A stretch of 28,135 nucleotides of DNA from Phyllobacteriaceae bacterium UBA1940 (GCA_002336975.1 DDFA01000032.1:4680-32814), one strand, 5' to 3'. Positions 17,529 to 25,943 are shown, counted from the stretch's first letter. A program made the numbers and translations. The notes: generated from the letters alone by a model not told the origin.

Positions 17529-18440
17529 TTGGCTTTCACCATCCGCCAGCTGCAGTATTTCGTCGCCGTCGCCGACCAGGGTTCGGTGTCGCGCGCGGCG
17601 CACACGCTGGCGATCTCGCAGTCTGCGGTGACCGAGGCGATCAAGGAGCTCGAGGCGGATCTCGGCGTCGAGCTGTTCGAGCGGCATGCGCGCGGGCTCA
17701 ACATCACCCACAAGGGCCATCAGTTCCTGCGCCACGCCACCAACATCCTGTCCAGCGTGTCGGACGCGCGGCGCGCCTTCGCCGATTCGCCGCAGGCCGC
17801 GTCCGGCAAGCTGCAGCTCGGCGTCACCTCGATGGTGGCCGGCTACGTGCTGTCGGACCTGCTCGCCCGCTACCGGCGCGCCTATCCCAATGTCGACGTC
17901 ACCGCGATCGAAGACAATGGCGATTATCTCGAACATCTGCTGATCGGCGGCGAACTCGATGTCGCGGTGATGGTGATCTCGAACCTGCGCGACCGGATGG
18001 CGCTGCAGGCGGAGATCCTTGAAGTCTCGCCCTATCGGCTTTGGATGCCGCTCGGCCACAAGCTGGCGGCCAGCGACGTCATCACGCTGGCGGATGTCGC
18101 CCCCGAACCGCTGATTATGCTGACCATCGACGAGATCGAGGAAAACACCGGCCGGTTGCTGATGGCGCTGGGCGCCCGGCCCAATGTCGCGTTCCGCACC
18201 CGCTCGGTCGAGGCGGTGCGCAGTCTGGTGGCGACCGGCGCCGGCGTCGCGCTTCTGCCCGATCTGGTCTACCGGCCCTGGTCGCTGGAAGGCGACCGCA
18301 TCGATTCGCGCGATGTCAGCGGCAACCTGCCGGTGGTGCAGGTCGGTATGGCCTGGCGGCGCGGGTCGGGTCTGTCGCAGACGGCGCGCGACTTCATCGG
18401 CATCGCCCAGGGCCAGAGGTCGTCGCGGCAACGCTCCTGA
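17529..18440 (+). CDS. LysR-family transcriptional regulator
   Basis: This 303-residue regulator has an N-terminal winged helix-turn-helix (about 1-60, FTIRQLQYFVAVADQGSVSR followed by AAHTLAISQSAVTEAIKELE) and a C-terminal type 2 periplasmic-binding-like effector domain (about 90-295). The start is TTG at 17529, three bases after the methyltransferase stop; no ATG fits. Its position at the end of one transport operon and 128 bp before a second suggests control of one or both. Classical LysR regulators are usually divergent from their target; here it is codirectional, but a T-N11-A dyad lies just after its stop. Confidence 0.94.
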   Translation: MAFTIRQLQYFVAVADQGSVSRAAHTLAISQSAVTEAIKELEADLGVELFERHARGLNITHKGHQFLRHATNILSSVSDARRAFADSPQAASGKLQLGVTSMVAGYVLSDLLARYRRAYPNVDVTAIEDNGDYLEHLLIGGELDVAVMVISNLRDRMALQAEILEVSPYRLWMPLGHKLAASDVITLADVAPEPLIMLTIDEIEENTGRLLMALGARPNVAFRTRSVEAVRSLVATGAGVALLPDLVYRPWSLEGDRIDSRDVSGNLPVVQVGMAWRRGSGLSQTARDFIGIAQGQRSSRQRS

Positions 18441-18444
18441 GAGC

Positions 18445-18461
18445 TATCGATAAAATCGATA
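18445..18461. promoter_or_regulatory. Candidate LysR operator upstream of ydcS
   Basis: A perfect dyad, tatcgat (18445-18451), aaa, atcgata (18455-18461), contains the LysR T-N11-A signature (T at 18447, A at 18459). It begins 5 bp after the LysR stop and about 108 bp upstream of the ydcS ATG, in an AT-rich stretch unlike the neighbouring coding DNA. A related gcgata half-site lies at 18485-18490. Assignment to the adjacent LysR is inference. Confidence 0.6.
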
Positions 18462-18568
18462 TCGCCGTTCTGATTAATGAATTTGCGATAGTTTGGATTC
18501 CTGTCACTCTTTGACGCAGGGTTGAAGCCGCCACCAAGCAGCGGTCCCTCGGCAATGGGAGAGAAATC

Positions 18569-19729
18569 ATGAAGGCGATTTTGAAGACGTGTACCGCGAT
18601 GGCGCTGGCGCTTGCCGTCACGACGCCGTCATTTGCGCAGCTCAAGGAAATCGGCGCTGGCGAAGGTGAGGTGAACATCGTCGCCTGGGCCGGCTATATC
18701 GAGCGCGGCGAGACCGACAAGAAATTCGACTGGGTGACCAAGTTCGAGCAGGCGACCAGCTGCAAGGTCAACGTCAAGACCGCCAACACGTCCGACGAAA
18801 TGGTCGCGCTGATGAACGAAGGCGGCTTCGATCTCGTTACCGCCTCGGGCGACGCGTCGCTCAGGCTGATCGCCGGCAAGCGGGTCCAGCCGATCAATAT
18901 CGACCTGATCAAGAGCTGGTCGACGGTTGACGAGCGCCTGAAGAACGCGCCCTGGCACACGGTCGACGGCGTGCATTATGGCGTCCCCTACATGTGGGGG
19001 CCCAATGTGCTGATGTACAACACCAAGGCGTTTGGCGACAAACCGCCGACAAGCTGGAACGTCGTCTTCGAAGAAACCACGCTGCCCGACGGCAAGTCGA
19101 ACCAGGGCCGGGTGCAGGCCTATGACGGCCCGATCTACGTGGCCGACGCCGCGCTCTACCTGATGAAGCATAAGCCCGATCTCGGCATCAAGAGCCCCTA
19201 CGAACTGACCGAGGACCAGTACAAGGCCGCTCTCGACCTGCTGCGCCAGCAGCGCAAACTGGTCGGCCGTTACTGGCACGACGCCTTCATCCAGATGGAC
19301 GATTTCAAGAACGAGGGCGTCGTCGCCTCCGGCTCATGGCCCTTCATGGTCAACATCCTCCAGGGCGAAAAGCAGCCGGTCGCATCGGTGTTCCCGGAAG
19401 AGGGCGTGACCGGGTGGGCCGATACGACGATGATGCATGTCGATGCGGCGCATCCGAACTGCGCCTATATGTGGATGGAGCATTCGCTGTCGTCCAACCT
19501 GCAAAGCGACCTGGGCGTCTGGTTCGGCGCCAATCCGTCTGTTCCCGCCGCCTGCACCGACGGCCGCGGCATGCTGACCAAGGAATTGTGCACCACCAAC
19601 GGGTTCGACGATTTCGAGAAAGTTCACTTCTGGACCACGCCGACCTCGAAATGCGCCACCCAGGGCGACAAGTGCGTGCCCTATTATCGCTGGGTGTCCG
19701 ACTATATCGGCGTGATCGGCGGCCGCTGA
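18569..19729 (+). CDS. ydcS: YdcS-like polyamine-type ABC transporter substrate-binding protein
   Basis: The 386-residue periplasmic protein has the signal MKAILKTCTAMALALAVTTPSFA. The mature part carries blocks I recall as nearly identical in E. coli YdcS: AGYIERGETDKKFDWVTKFE, TANTSDEMVALM, DLVTASGDASLRLIAGKRVQ, DGKSNQGRVQAYDGPIYVAD, RYWHDAFIQMDDFKNEGVVA and GVTGWADTTMMH. It belongs to the PotD/PotF class of extracellular binding proteins; the ligand is probably a polyamine-like amine but is unproven. Six mature Cys residues are visible, including KCATQGDKC near the C-terminus, a pair I do not recall in the E. coli protein. A good gggaga ribosome site precedes the ATG. A GC hairpin separates it from the ATPase gene. 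Confidence 0.93.
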   Translation: MKAILKTCTAMALALAVTTPSFAQLKEIGAGEGEVNIVAWAGYIERGETDKKFDWVTKFEQATSCKVNVKTANTSDEMVALMNEGGFDLVTASGDASLRLIAGKRVQPINIDLIKSWSTVDERLKNAPWHTVDGVHYGVPYMWGPNVLMYNTKAFGDKPPTSWNVVFEETTLPDGKSNQGRVQAYDGPIYVADAALYLMKHKPDLGIKSPYELTEDQYKAALDLLRQQRKLVGRYWHDAFIQMDDFKNEGVVASGSWPFMVNILQGEKQPVASVFPEEGVTGWADTTMMHVDAAHPNCAYMWMEHSLSSNLQSDLGVWFGANPSVPAACTDGRGMLTKELCTTNGFDDFEKVHFWTTPTSKCATQGDKCVPYYRWVSDYIGVIGGR

Positions 19730-19739
19730 TCTGACTGCG

Positions 19740-19763
19740 GGGCGCGGCCCGACCGCCGCGCCC
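19740..19763. repeat. Hairpin between ydcS and ydcT
   Basis: A perfect 8-bp GC stem, gggcgcgg (19740-19747) / ccgcgccc (19756-19763), with an 8-nt loop begins 10 bp after the ydcS stop. There is no T-run. This position, between a binding-protein gene and its ATPase and permease genes, is typical for a structure that protects the upstream mRNA and lowers downstream expression. Confidence 0.55.
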
Positions 19764-19875
19764 TGACCGTCCGCCGCAATCCATCCCGCTCACGCCATGC
19801 CGACCAGGCATAGCCGGCGTCGGCGCGGGCATGGTATCGCGGCGCGGCTTTTCCGATGAACGAATTGCGCTGCCA

Positions 19876-20874
19876 ATGATCCCTGCCGTCTCATTCCAGA
19901 AGGTCTCCCGCCATTTCGGTGCCGTTCGCGCCGTCGACGCGGTCGATCTGGACATCGCGCCCGGCGAGTTCTTCGCCATGCTCGGGCCGTCTGGGTCGGG
20001 CAAGACCACCTGCCTGCGCCTCGTCGCCGGCTTCGAGCAGCCGACAGCCGGACATATCGAGATTTTCGGCGAGACCGCCGAGGGCGTTCCGCCCTACCGG
20101 CGCAACGTCAACACCGTGTTCCAGGACTATGCGCTGTTCCCGCATCTGAACGTCGCCGACAACGTCGCCTACGGGCTGATGGTCAAGGGCGTCGGCCGCG
20201 AGGAGCGCAGCCGCGCCGCAGGGGAGGCGCTGGAACTGGTCAAGCTGCCCGGCTACGGCGCCCGCAAGCCCGGCCAGCTGTCGGGCGGGCAGCGGCAGCG
20301 GGTAGCTCTGGCGCGGGCGCTGGTCAATCGCCCCAAAGTCTTGCTGCTGGACGAGCCGCTGGGCGCGCTCGACCTCAAGCTGCGCGAGCAGATGCAGGAC
20401 GAATTGCGGTCGCTGCAGCAGGAACTCGGCATCACCTTCGTCTTCGTCACCCACGACCAGGGCGAGGCGCTGTCGATGGCCGACCGGGTGGCGGTGTTCA
20501 ACGACGGCAGGATCATGCAGGTCGGATCTCCCGAGGAGATCTATTCCCGTCCGGCCACGCGCTTCGTCGCCGATTTTGTCGGCTCCTCCAATGTGCTGCC
20601 GCCGGACTTCGTGCAGCGCTATGTCGGCCCCAAACGCTGGGGCAGCCTGCGCCCTGAAGCCATCCGCGTCGCTGCCGACGCCAGGGGCGACGGCGTGCGC
20701 GGCCGCGTCGCGGCATTGAGCTATCTGGGCGCGGCGACCCGCATCACCGTCGAGGCCGACGGCCAGCGGATCAATGCGATGGTTGCGTCCGGCGGCAAGC
20801 TTCCCGCCGTCGGCGACGAGGTGGCGCTGACGTTCAACCGCGACGCGGTGCACATCATGCAGGGCGAAGCCTGA
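19876..20874 (+). CDS. ydcT: YdcT-like ABC transporter ATP-binding protein
   Basis: This 332-residue ATPase is of the PotA/FbpC type. Walker A is GPSGSGKTT (residues 37-45), the Q-loop is [15 protein letters not shown], the signature is [15 protein letters not shown], Walker B is [16 protein letters not shown], and the switch His is in [13 protein letters not shown]-terminal TOBE-like domain (about 240-330) has [11 protein letters not shown] and ends in MQGEA. I chose the ATG at 19876 over the in-frame ATG at 19831 because the protein aligns with PotA-type starts only from [15 protein letters not shown]; neither has a strong SD. The stop overlaps the next gene's ATG. Confidence 0.93.
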   Translation: MIPAVSFQKVSRHFGAVRAVDAVDLDIAPGEFFAMLGPSGSGKTTCLRLVAGFEQPTAGHIEIFGETAEGVPPYRRNVNTVFQDYALFPHLNVADNVAYGLMVKGVGREERSRAAGEALELVKLPGYGARKPGQLSGGQRQRVALARALVNRPKVLLLDEPLGALDLKLREQMQDELRSLQQELGITFVFVTHDQGEALSMADRVAVFNDGRIMQVGSPEEIYSRPATRFVADFVGSSNVLPPDFVQRYVGPKRWGSLRPEAIRVAADARGDGVRGRVAALSYLGAATRITVEADGQRINAMVASGGKLPAVGDEVALTFNRDAVHIMQGEA

Positions 20875-21833
20875 TGACCGCCGTCGCGCACGAATCCAGC
20901 CCGGCGATCCTCGCCAGCCGAGGCGGCATGCTGGGCGCGATCTCGGACTGGCTGTGGCGCAATCCGCACGCCTTCCTGGCGCTGATGCTGCTGCCGCCGG
21001 CGCTGTGGCTCGGCGTGATCTATCTCGGGTCGCTGTTTGCGCTGCTGCTGCAGAGCTTTTTTTCGATCGACGAATTCTCCGGCATGATCAACCGCGAGTT
21101 CACGCTCAAGACCTATGGCGAACTGTTCCAGCAGGCCAATGTCGACATCATCGTGCGCACGGTGGTGATGGCCGCGGCGGTCACCGTCGGCGCGGCGGTC
21201 GTCGCCTTTCCGATCGCCTATTATGCCGCGCGCTACGCCCGGGGCGGCTGGAAGGCGCTGTTTTATCTCGGCGTCATGCTGCCGCTGTGGTCGAGCTACC
21301 TGGTCAAGGTCTACGCCTGGAAACTGATCCTCGCCAAGGAAGGCATCCTCAACTGGCTGTTCGCCAAGCTGCACCTGACCTGGCTGCTCGACGCCTGGCT
21401 GTCGCTGCCGGTCATCGGCGGCAGCTCGCTGTCGATCAGCTACACCGGCACCTTCATCGTGTTCCTGTATGTGTGGCTGCCGTTCATGATCCTGCCGGTG
21501 CAGGCGGCGCTGGAGCGGGTGCCGGCGAGCCTGGTCGAAGCGTCGGCCGACCTCGGCGCGTCGCCGTCGCAGACGTTTCGCAACGTACTGTTCCCGCTGG
21601 CTCTGCCGGGCATCGTCGCCGGCTCGATCTTCACCTTCTCGCTGACGCTGGGCGACTACATCATTCCGCAAATCATCGGCACGTCGCGGCTGTTCATCGG
21701 CCAGGCGGTCTATGCCCACCAGGGCACCGCCGGCAACATTCCGCTGGCGGCGGCGTTCACCGTCGTGCCGATCCTGGTGATGGGCGTCTATCTGTGGTTC
21801 GCCAAGCGCATGGGGGCGTTCGATGCGCTCTGA
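20874..21833 (+). CDS. ydcU: YdcU-like ABC transporter permease (PotB/PotH class)
   Basis: This 319-residue inner-membrane permease has about six helices after a short cytoplasmic N-terminus (first helix near residues 36-60). The EAA loop that contacts the ATPase is [20 protein letters not shown], followed by [21 protein letters not shown] large loop between the first two helices contains [20 protein letters not shown], typical of PotB-type permeases. The start ATG at 20874 overlaps the ydcT stop (TGATG), and its 3' end overlaps the next permease by 11 bp. The pair would form a heterodimeric channel. Confidence 0.93.
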   Translation: MTAVAHESSPAILASRGGMLGAISDWLWRNPHAFLALMLLPPALWLGVIYLGSLFALLLQSFFSIDEFSGMINREFTLKTYGELFQQANVDIIVRTVVMAAAVTVGAAVVAFPIAYYAARYARGGWKALFYLGVMLPLWSSYLVKVYAWKLILAKEGILNWLFAKLHLTWLLDAWLSLPVIGGSSLSISYTGTFIVFLYVWLPFMILPVQAALERVPASLVEASADLGASPSQTFRNVLFPLALPGIVAGSIFTFSLTLGDYIIPQIIGTSRLFIGQAVYAHQGTAGNIPLAAAFTVVPILVMGVYLWFAKRMGAFDAL

Positions 21834-22638
21834 CCGCGAACAATCCGCGCCGCTCGGGGTCAAGATCGCCGCCGCCGCCGGCCTGTTCTTCCTGCATCTG
21901 CCGCTGCTGCTGATCTTTGTCTACGCCTTCACTACCGAGGAACGCAGCTATCAGTGGCCGCCGCCGGGGCTGACGCTGCAATGGTTCGCCGTCACCTGGA
22001 ACCGCCCGGACGTGTGGCAGGCGCTGACCCTTTCGGTGCAAGTCGCCGCGATCTCGACGCTGATCGCGCTTGTGCTTGGCACGCTGTGCGCGGCGGCCGT
22101 GTCGGGCACGCGGTTTTTCGGCCGCGAGGTGATCTCGCTGCTGGTCATCCTGCCGATCGCGCTGCCCGGCATCATCACCGGCATCGCGCTGCGTTCGGCG
22201 TTCTCGCTGGCCGAGATTCCGTTCTCGTTCTGGACGATCGTTCTCGGCCACGCCACCTTCTGCGTCGTGGTCGTTTATAATAACGCCGTCGCCCGTTTCC
22301 GCCGAACCTCCGGGTCGATGATCGAGGCGTCGATGGATCTGGGCGCCAACGGTTTCCAGACATTCCGCTATGTCGTGCTGCCCAATATCGGGACCGCGCT
22401 GCTGGCGGGCGGCATGCTCGCCTTCGCGCTGTCGTTCGACGAGGTGATCGTGACCACGTTCACCGCCGGCCAGCAGCAGACGCTGCCGATCTGGATGCTC
22501 GAGGAACTGGTGCGGCCGCGCCAGCGGCCGGTCACCAATGTCGTGGCGATGGTGGTCGTCCTCGTCACCTTCGTGCCGATCCTGCTGGCCTTCTATCTCA
22601 CCCGTGACGGCGACCAGGTCGCCGGCGGCGGCAAATGA
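21823..22638 (+). CDS. ydcV: YdcV-like ABC transporter permease (PotC/PotI class)
   Basis: This 271-residue permease is the second channel half. The first helix is about residues 12-34 ([15 protein letters not shown]). It is followed by the PotC-like [18 protein letters not shown] loop and about five more helices. The EAA loop is [20 protein letters not shown], and the last helices include [20 protein letters not shown]. The ATG at 21823 lies within the last codons of ydcU, supporting translational coupling. The size is close to E. coli YdcV (264 residues by my recollection). The aldehyde dehydrogenase gene follows after 22 bp. Confidence 0.93.
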   Translation: MRSDREQSAPLGVKIAAAAGLFFLHLPLLLIFVYAFTTEERSYQWPPPGLTLQWFAVTWNRPDVWQALTLSVQVAAISTLIALVLGTLCAAAVSGTRFFGREVISLLVILPIALPGIITGIALRSAFSLAEIPFSFWTIVLGHATFCVVVVYNNAVARFRRTSGSMIEASMDLGANGFQTFRYVVLPNIGTALLAGGMLAFALSFDEVIVTTFTAGQQQTLPIWMLEELVRPRQRPVTNVVAMVVVLVTFVPILLAFYLTRDGDQVAGGGK

Positions 22639-22660
22639 AATCACTCCAGGGAGCATTGTG

Positions 22661-24088
22661 ATGGACACCGAAATGCTGATCGGCTCGAAGCTGGCCAAGG
22701 GCACGGAGACGGAGGAGCCGATCCTCAATCCGCGAACCGGCGAGCTGATCCTCAACATGCCGGAAGCCTCGCAGACGCAGGTCGAGGCGGCGGTCGCAGC
22801 GGCGCAGGCCGCCTATGCCGGCTGGTCGCGGACGACGCCGGGGCAACGCTCCGGCTATCTGCTGCAGATCGCCGACGCCATCGAGAAGGACGCCGACGCG
22901 TTCGCGGCGCTTGAGGCGCTCAACTGCGGCAAGCCGATCAACGCGGTTCGCAATGACGAGATCCCCGCGATCGTCGACTGCTACCGCTTTTTCGCCGGCG
23001 CGGTGCGCGCCATGCCCGGCGCGATCGCCGGCGAATATCTGCCCGGCTTCACCTCGATGGTACGCCGCGATCCGATCGGCATCGTCGCCTCGATTGCGCC
23101 GTGGAACTATCCGCTGATGATGATGGCGTGGAAGCTGGCGCCGGCGATCGCAGGCGGCAACACCGTCGTCTTCAAACCGTCCGAGCAGACGCCGCTGACG
23201 GCGCTGAAAATGGCCAAGGTGCTGGCCGGGATCCTGCCCGAAGGCGTGGTCAATGTGGTGCTCGGCCGTGGCGAAAGCGTCGGCAACAGCCTGATCAACC
23301 ATCCCGGCGTCAACATGATCTCGATCACCGGCGACATCGCCACCGGCAAGAAGATCATGCAGGCGGCGTCGAAATCGGTGAAGCGGACGCATCTGGAACT
23401 CGGCGGCAAAGCGCCGGTCATCGTCTTCGACGACGCCGATCTGGACGCCGTCGTCGGCGGCCTGCGCGCCTTCGGCTACTACAATGCCGGCCAGGACTGC
23501 ACGGCGGCGTGCCGCATCTATGCCGGCAAGAAGATCTACGACCGGCTGGTCGCCGACCTGTCGTCGGCGGTGTCGACGATCAAATACGACCAGCCGGACG
23601 ATTCCGAAAACGAGATCGGGCCGCTGATCTCGAAGCGCCAGCGCGACCGCGTCGCCGCCTTTGTCGAACGCGCGGCGGAACTGAAACATATCGAGGTGAC
23701 CACCGGCGGCCATGCGCCGAAGGGCGGCGGCTTCTATTTCGCGCCGACGGTGGTCGCCGGCGCGCGCCAGGAAGACGAGATCGTGCGCCGCGAAGTGTTC
23801 GGGCCGGTGGTCTCGGTCACCCGCTTCTCCGATGTCGACGAGGCGGTGAACTGGGCCAACGACAGTGATTACGGGCTGGCTTCGTCGGTGTGGACCCGCG
23901 ATGTCGGCCGCGCCATGGCGACGGCGGCGCGGCTGCAATATGGCTGCACCTGGATCAACACCCACTTCATGCTGACCAATGAGATGCCGCATGGCGGGCT
24001 CAAACAGTCCGGCTACGGCAAGGACATGTCGCTCTACGCGCTGGAAGACTACACGGCGGTTCGCCACGTCATGGTGGCGCACGGGTGA
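22661..24088 (+). CDS. patD: Gamma-aminobutyraldehyde dehydrogenase
   Basis: This 475-residue NAD-dependent aldehyde dehydrogenase would oxidise 4-aminobutanal, formed from putrescine, to GABA. The substrate is inferred from near-identity, as I recall it, to E. coli PatD/YdcW in several blocks: [60 protein letters not shown] and [16 protein letters not shown]. The catalytic Cys is the first Cys in QDCTAAC and the general base is Glu in LELGGK. The NAD fold is shown by the [10 protein letters not shown] turn. An agggag-like ribosome site precedes the ATG at 22661. It closes the five-gene transport operon and gives a coherent import-and-oxidise pathway; the transaminase step would have to be elsewhere. 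Confidence 0.93.
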   Translation: MDTEMLIGSKLAKGTETEEPILNPRTGELILNMPEASQTQVEAAVAAAQAAYAGWSRTTPGQRSGYLLQIADAIEKDADAFAALEALNCGKPINAVRNDEIPAIVDCYRFFAGAVRAMPGAIAGEYLPGFTSMVRRDPIGIVASIAPWNYPLMMMAWKLAPAIAGGNTVVFKPSEQTPLTALKMAKVLAGILPEGVVNVVLGRGESVGNSLINHPGVNMISITGDIATGKKIMQAASKSVKRTHLELGGKAPVIVFDDADLDAVVGGLRAFGYYNAGQDCTAACRIYAGKKIYDRLVADLSSAVSTIKYDQPDDSENEIGPLISKRQRDRVAAFVERAAELKHIEVTTGGHAPKGGGFYFAPTVVAGARQEDEIVRREVFGPVVSVTRFSDVDEAVNWANDSDYGLASSVWTRDVGRAMATAARLQYGCTWINTHFMLTNEMPHGGLKQSGYGKDMSLYALEDYTAVRHVMVAHG

Positions 24089-24161
24089 CGACCAATTGAT
24101 GCAATCTGGCAAAGCGAGGCGCGAACGCGAACCGCTCCCCGTTTAGGGCCGATGTCGCGAG

Positions 24162-24179
24162 ATCAGGCAATCACCTGAT
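24162..24179. repeat. Small hairpin after the patD operon
   Basis: atcagg (24162-24167) / cctgat (24174-24179) with a 6-nt loop is followed by gttct rather than a T-run. It may act as a weak terminator for the ydcSTUV-patD transcript or as an operator upstream of the next gene. Confidence 0.35.
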
Positions 24180-24205
24180 GTTCTGACCGTCTCCATCCTG
24201 CTGAA

Positions 24206-24241
24206 TTGTCTCCTGCACGTACAACGCAGGAGACAACAATG
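24206..24241 (+). promoter_or_regulatory. Hairpin that sequesters the Shine-Dalgarno of the next gene
   Basis: ttgtctcctgc (24206-24216) and gcaggagacaa (24226-24236) form a perfect 11-bp stem with a 9-nt loop. The right arm contains the ribosome site caggag (24227-24232), placed 6 nt before the ATG at 24239. The left arm contains its exact anti-SD, ctcctg. In mRNA this would hide the ribosome site, implying conditional translation by temperature, protein, RNA or an upstream ribosome. A DNA-binding-protein dyad is the alternative reading. Confidence 0.65.
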
Positions 24242-25246
24242 ATCAACCGAGCACTTTTGGCAGCAGTGGCCTATCTGACAGTTTCCCCGGTATCCGCCGA
24301 GGAGATTGTCTCGCTTGCAAGCGGTTGGAACACTGCCGTTCAGTTAACCGCCGAGCGGGACGCCAAAGCGCCTACCGCTGATATTGCATCGCCCGCCTGG
24401 CTCAGCGCCGATTGGGTGCTTGAGCCGAATTCCGCTCAGCCTGGCTCCTTCTTCATACGCAATCGCTGGCGCGAAACTTACCTGACCTATGTCGAAGGGG
24501 TGCATGTCGAGGGCATTTCGTCCAACGTTGCCTTGATGCCGAAAATCGACAACCCCGCCAATTCGGATCAATCACAACTTGCGCTTGGTCAATCCTGGGT
24601 GTTTGAGAAGGCGCCCGGACGCCCCTTCATGGAACGCATCCGAACGGGGCATCGCGGCTTCGGGATGAGTTACCTCACGATCAGCGGACGGGATTTCAAC
24701 GGCGCAAAGCCGGAGCGCTTCCGCGAGCCATTTGTGTCTTCCGAGAACAAGGACGACTACGGGGCGATGTGGGTCCGCTTCACATCGAGCCACGGCCAGC
24801 AGGAGCAGTGTGTCAGGAACATGTCCGGCACCGTATTTGACGTCGAGTGGTATTTCGGCCGGGATGTCATTCTGCGCGCTGAGGACGGCAATCTGGTCAT
24901 GATACCGAAAGCTGAAGCCAAACCACAGCTTTCCGAGCGGAAATCACTGTTCTTTGAAAGCTGCGAGACGTCTGACCAACGCATGGTTGCGGCAGTGCGT
25001 CTCTTCGGAAAATCCGCCGCTACTTTTTGGACTGTCAGCTTCCCGGTCTCGATCGTTGCCACAGCGGCGGGCTCCCTGTTCGCGTCGGCTCCGGGCGCAG
25101 CGGCTGGCTACATGGCAGGTGTCGAGCTGGACAAATACCTCCAGGCCAAGCCCGACACTGTCTACATCGGAGCGCCCGGAAGAATAACGATCAAGGGTAC
25201 GCTCTACGACGCGACTGCTGAAGAGGACGAACCACTGCTTCGTTAG
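24239..25246 (+). CDS. Secreted protein of unknown function with beta-trefoil-like repeats
   Basis: The 335-residue protein has the signal peptide MINRALLAAVAYLTVSPVSA. Two internal segments share a lectin-like pattern: WVLEPNSAQPGSFFIRNRW..TYL (about residues 58-85) and WVFEKAPGRPFMERIRTGHR..YLTI (about residues 121-148), reminiscent of ricin-type beta-trefoil units. A second region (about 180-255) carries two Cys (EQCVRN, ESCETS) that could pair. A hydrophobic Ala/Gly-rich stretch (about 262-290, VSIVATAAGSLFASAPGAAA) may insert into or cross a membrane. No named family recognised. GC content and codon use are lower than in neighbours (30/60 at 24541-24600 and 28/60 at 24901-24960, against 43/60 at 23401-23460). 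I chose the ATG at 24239 over an upstream TTG because of the SD. Confidence 0.8.
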   Translation: MINRALLAAVAYLTVSPVSAEEIVSLASGWNTAVQLTAERDAKAPTADIASPAWLSADWVLEPNSAQPGSFFIRNRWRETYLTYVEGVHVEGISSNVALMPKIDNPANSDQSQLALGQSWVFEKAPGRPFMERIRTGHRGFGMSYLTISGRDFNGAKPERFREPFVSSENKDDYGAMWVRFTSSHGQQEQCVRNMSGTVFDVEWYFGRDVILRAEDGNLVMIPKAEAKPQLSERKSLFFESCETSDQRMVAAVRLFGKSAATFWTVSFPVSIVATAAGSLFASAPGAAAGYMAGVELDKYLQAKPDTVYIGAPGRITIKGTLYDATAEEDEPLLR

Positions 25247-25295
25247 AACTTCAACCTAAATAGGGAGCCAATCGGCTCAACAGAGGTGCAAGATC

Positions 25296-25943
25296 ATGAC
25301 AAGCCGAACATTGACCCAAACAATGGCGATGACGTCGCAGGCCTGGCTTTGCCTTCTGTTGATCCTGACACTCCAGGCGTGCTCGGAGCCCGAGCCTGCG
25401 CAGCGTGCCTCCCCGGCTCCCGCGCAATCAATCAAAGTGTCTGACGCCCCTTTAGGGGCGTCTGAAAATGGCCTGTCGCTTGCCACGGATTGGAGTGCAA
25501 ACGGCTTCGAGCAACTCGGTCAGCAATATGAATGGGGTGGCAGCGGTGCGCGAGGGGGCGGTCTTGAACCGCACTTCTGGCTTGCCGCTCCCGAAACCGA
25601 CGACACTCTCTGGTCGTCGGAATGCGCCGACGGCGGCAAGGTGAAGACAACAATATATCTGCCGCGGCCTGCGGACCATTTCGGCGACAGCATCAATCTC
25701 AGGTTCGAGACAGACATATCAAAGGCAACGCTGGATTATCCAGCGACCTATGTTTCCGGCCAGCAGTCCGACGGTTTCGAGTTCATCCAGGGCGCAAACG
25801 ACCCGATGTTTGCCGACATGAAGACCGGCAAATGGGCTTATGTCCAGCTGGGCGAAGGCCCTCTGGCAACCAGGCTGCGCATGTCACTCACCAATACCGG
25901 CAACGCGCTCGACGCATTCCTGCCTGCCTGTGTGGCCAGGTAG
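25296..25943 (+). CDS. Putative lipoprotein of unknown function
   Basis: The 215-residue protein has a lipobox, LTLQAC, with the acylated Cys near residue 29, then a Pro/Ala-rich linker (SEPEPAQRASPAPAQS) and a globular part. Visible segments include GLSLATDWSANGFEQLGQQY, then WSSECADGGK, TTIYLPRPADHFGDSINLRF and a C-terminal LPACVAR; the two downstream Cys could form a disulfide. No family recognised. The start at 25296 has agagg about 9 nt upstream; ATGs at 25323 and 25332 would shorten the signal. It follows the secreted protein by 49 bp on the same strand and shares its lower GC, suggesting a two-gene cassette. It converges on the exonuclease gene. Confidence 0.8.
   Translation: MTSRTLTQTMAMTSQAWLCLLLILTLQACSEPEPAQRASPAPAQSIKVSDAPLGASENGLSLATDWSANGFEQLGQQYEWGGSGARGGGLEPHFWLAAPETDDTLWSSECADGGKVKTTIYLPRPADHFGDSINLRFETDISKATLDYPATYVSGQQSDGFEFIQGANDPMFADMKTGKWAYVQLGEGPLATRLRMSLTNTGNALDAFLPACVAR
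25443..25462. repeat. Palindrome inside the lipoprotein gene
   Basis: gacgcccct (25443-25451) and aggggcgtc (25454-25462) form a perfect 9-bp dyad within the codons for SDAPLGAS, just after the linker. It lies inside coding sequence, with no T-run on either strand. Confidence 0.5.

Noticed and set aside
18458..18465. cgatatcg palindrome next to the LysR dyad
   Set aside because: It overlaps the larger dyad and is too short to count as an independent site.
22598..24112. A 504-codon minus-strand frame opposite patD
   Set aside because: Antisense shadow of a well-supported dehydrogenase; composition dominated by His, Arg, Asp and Val.
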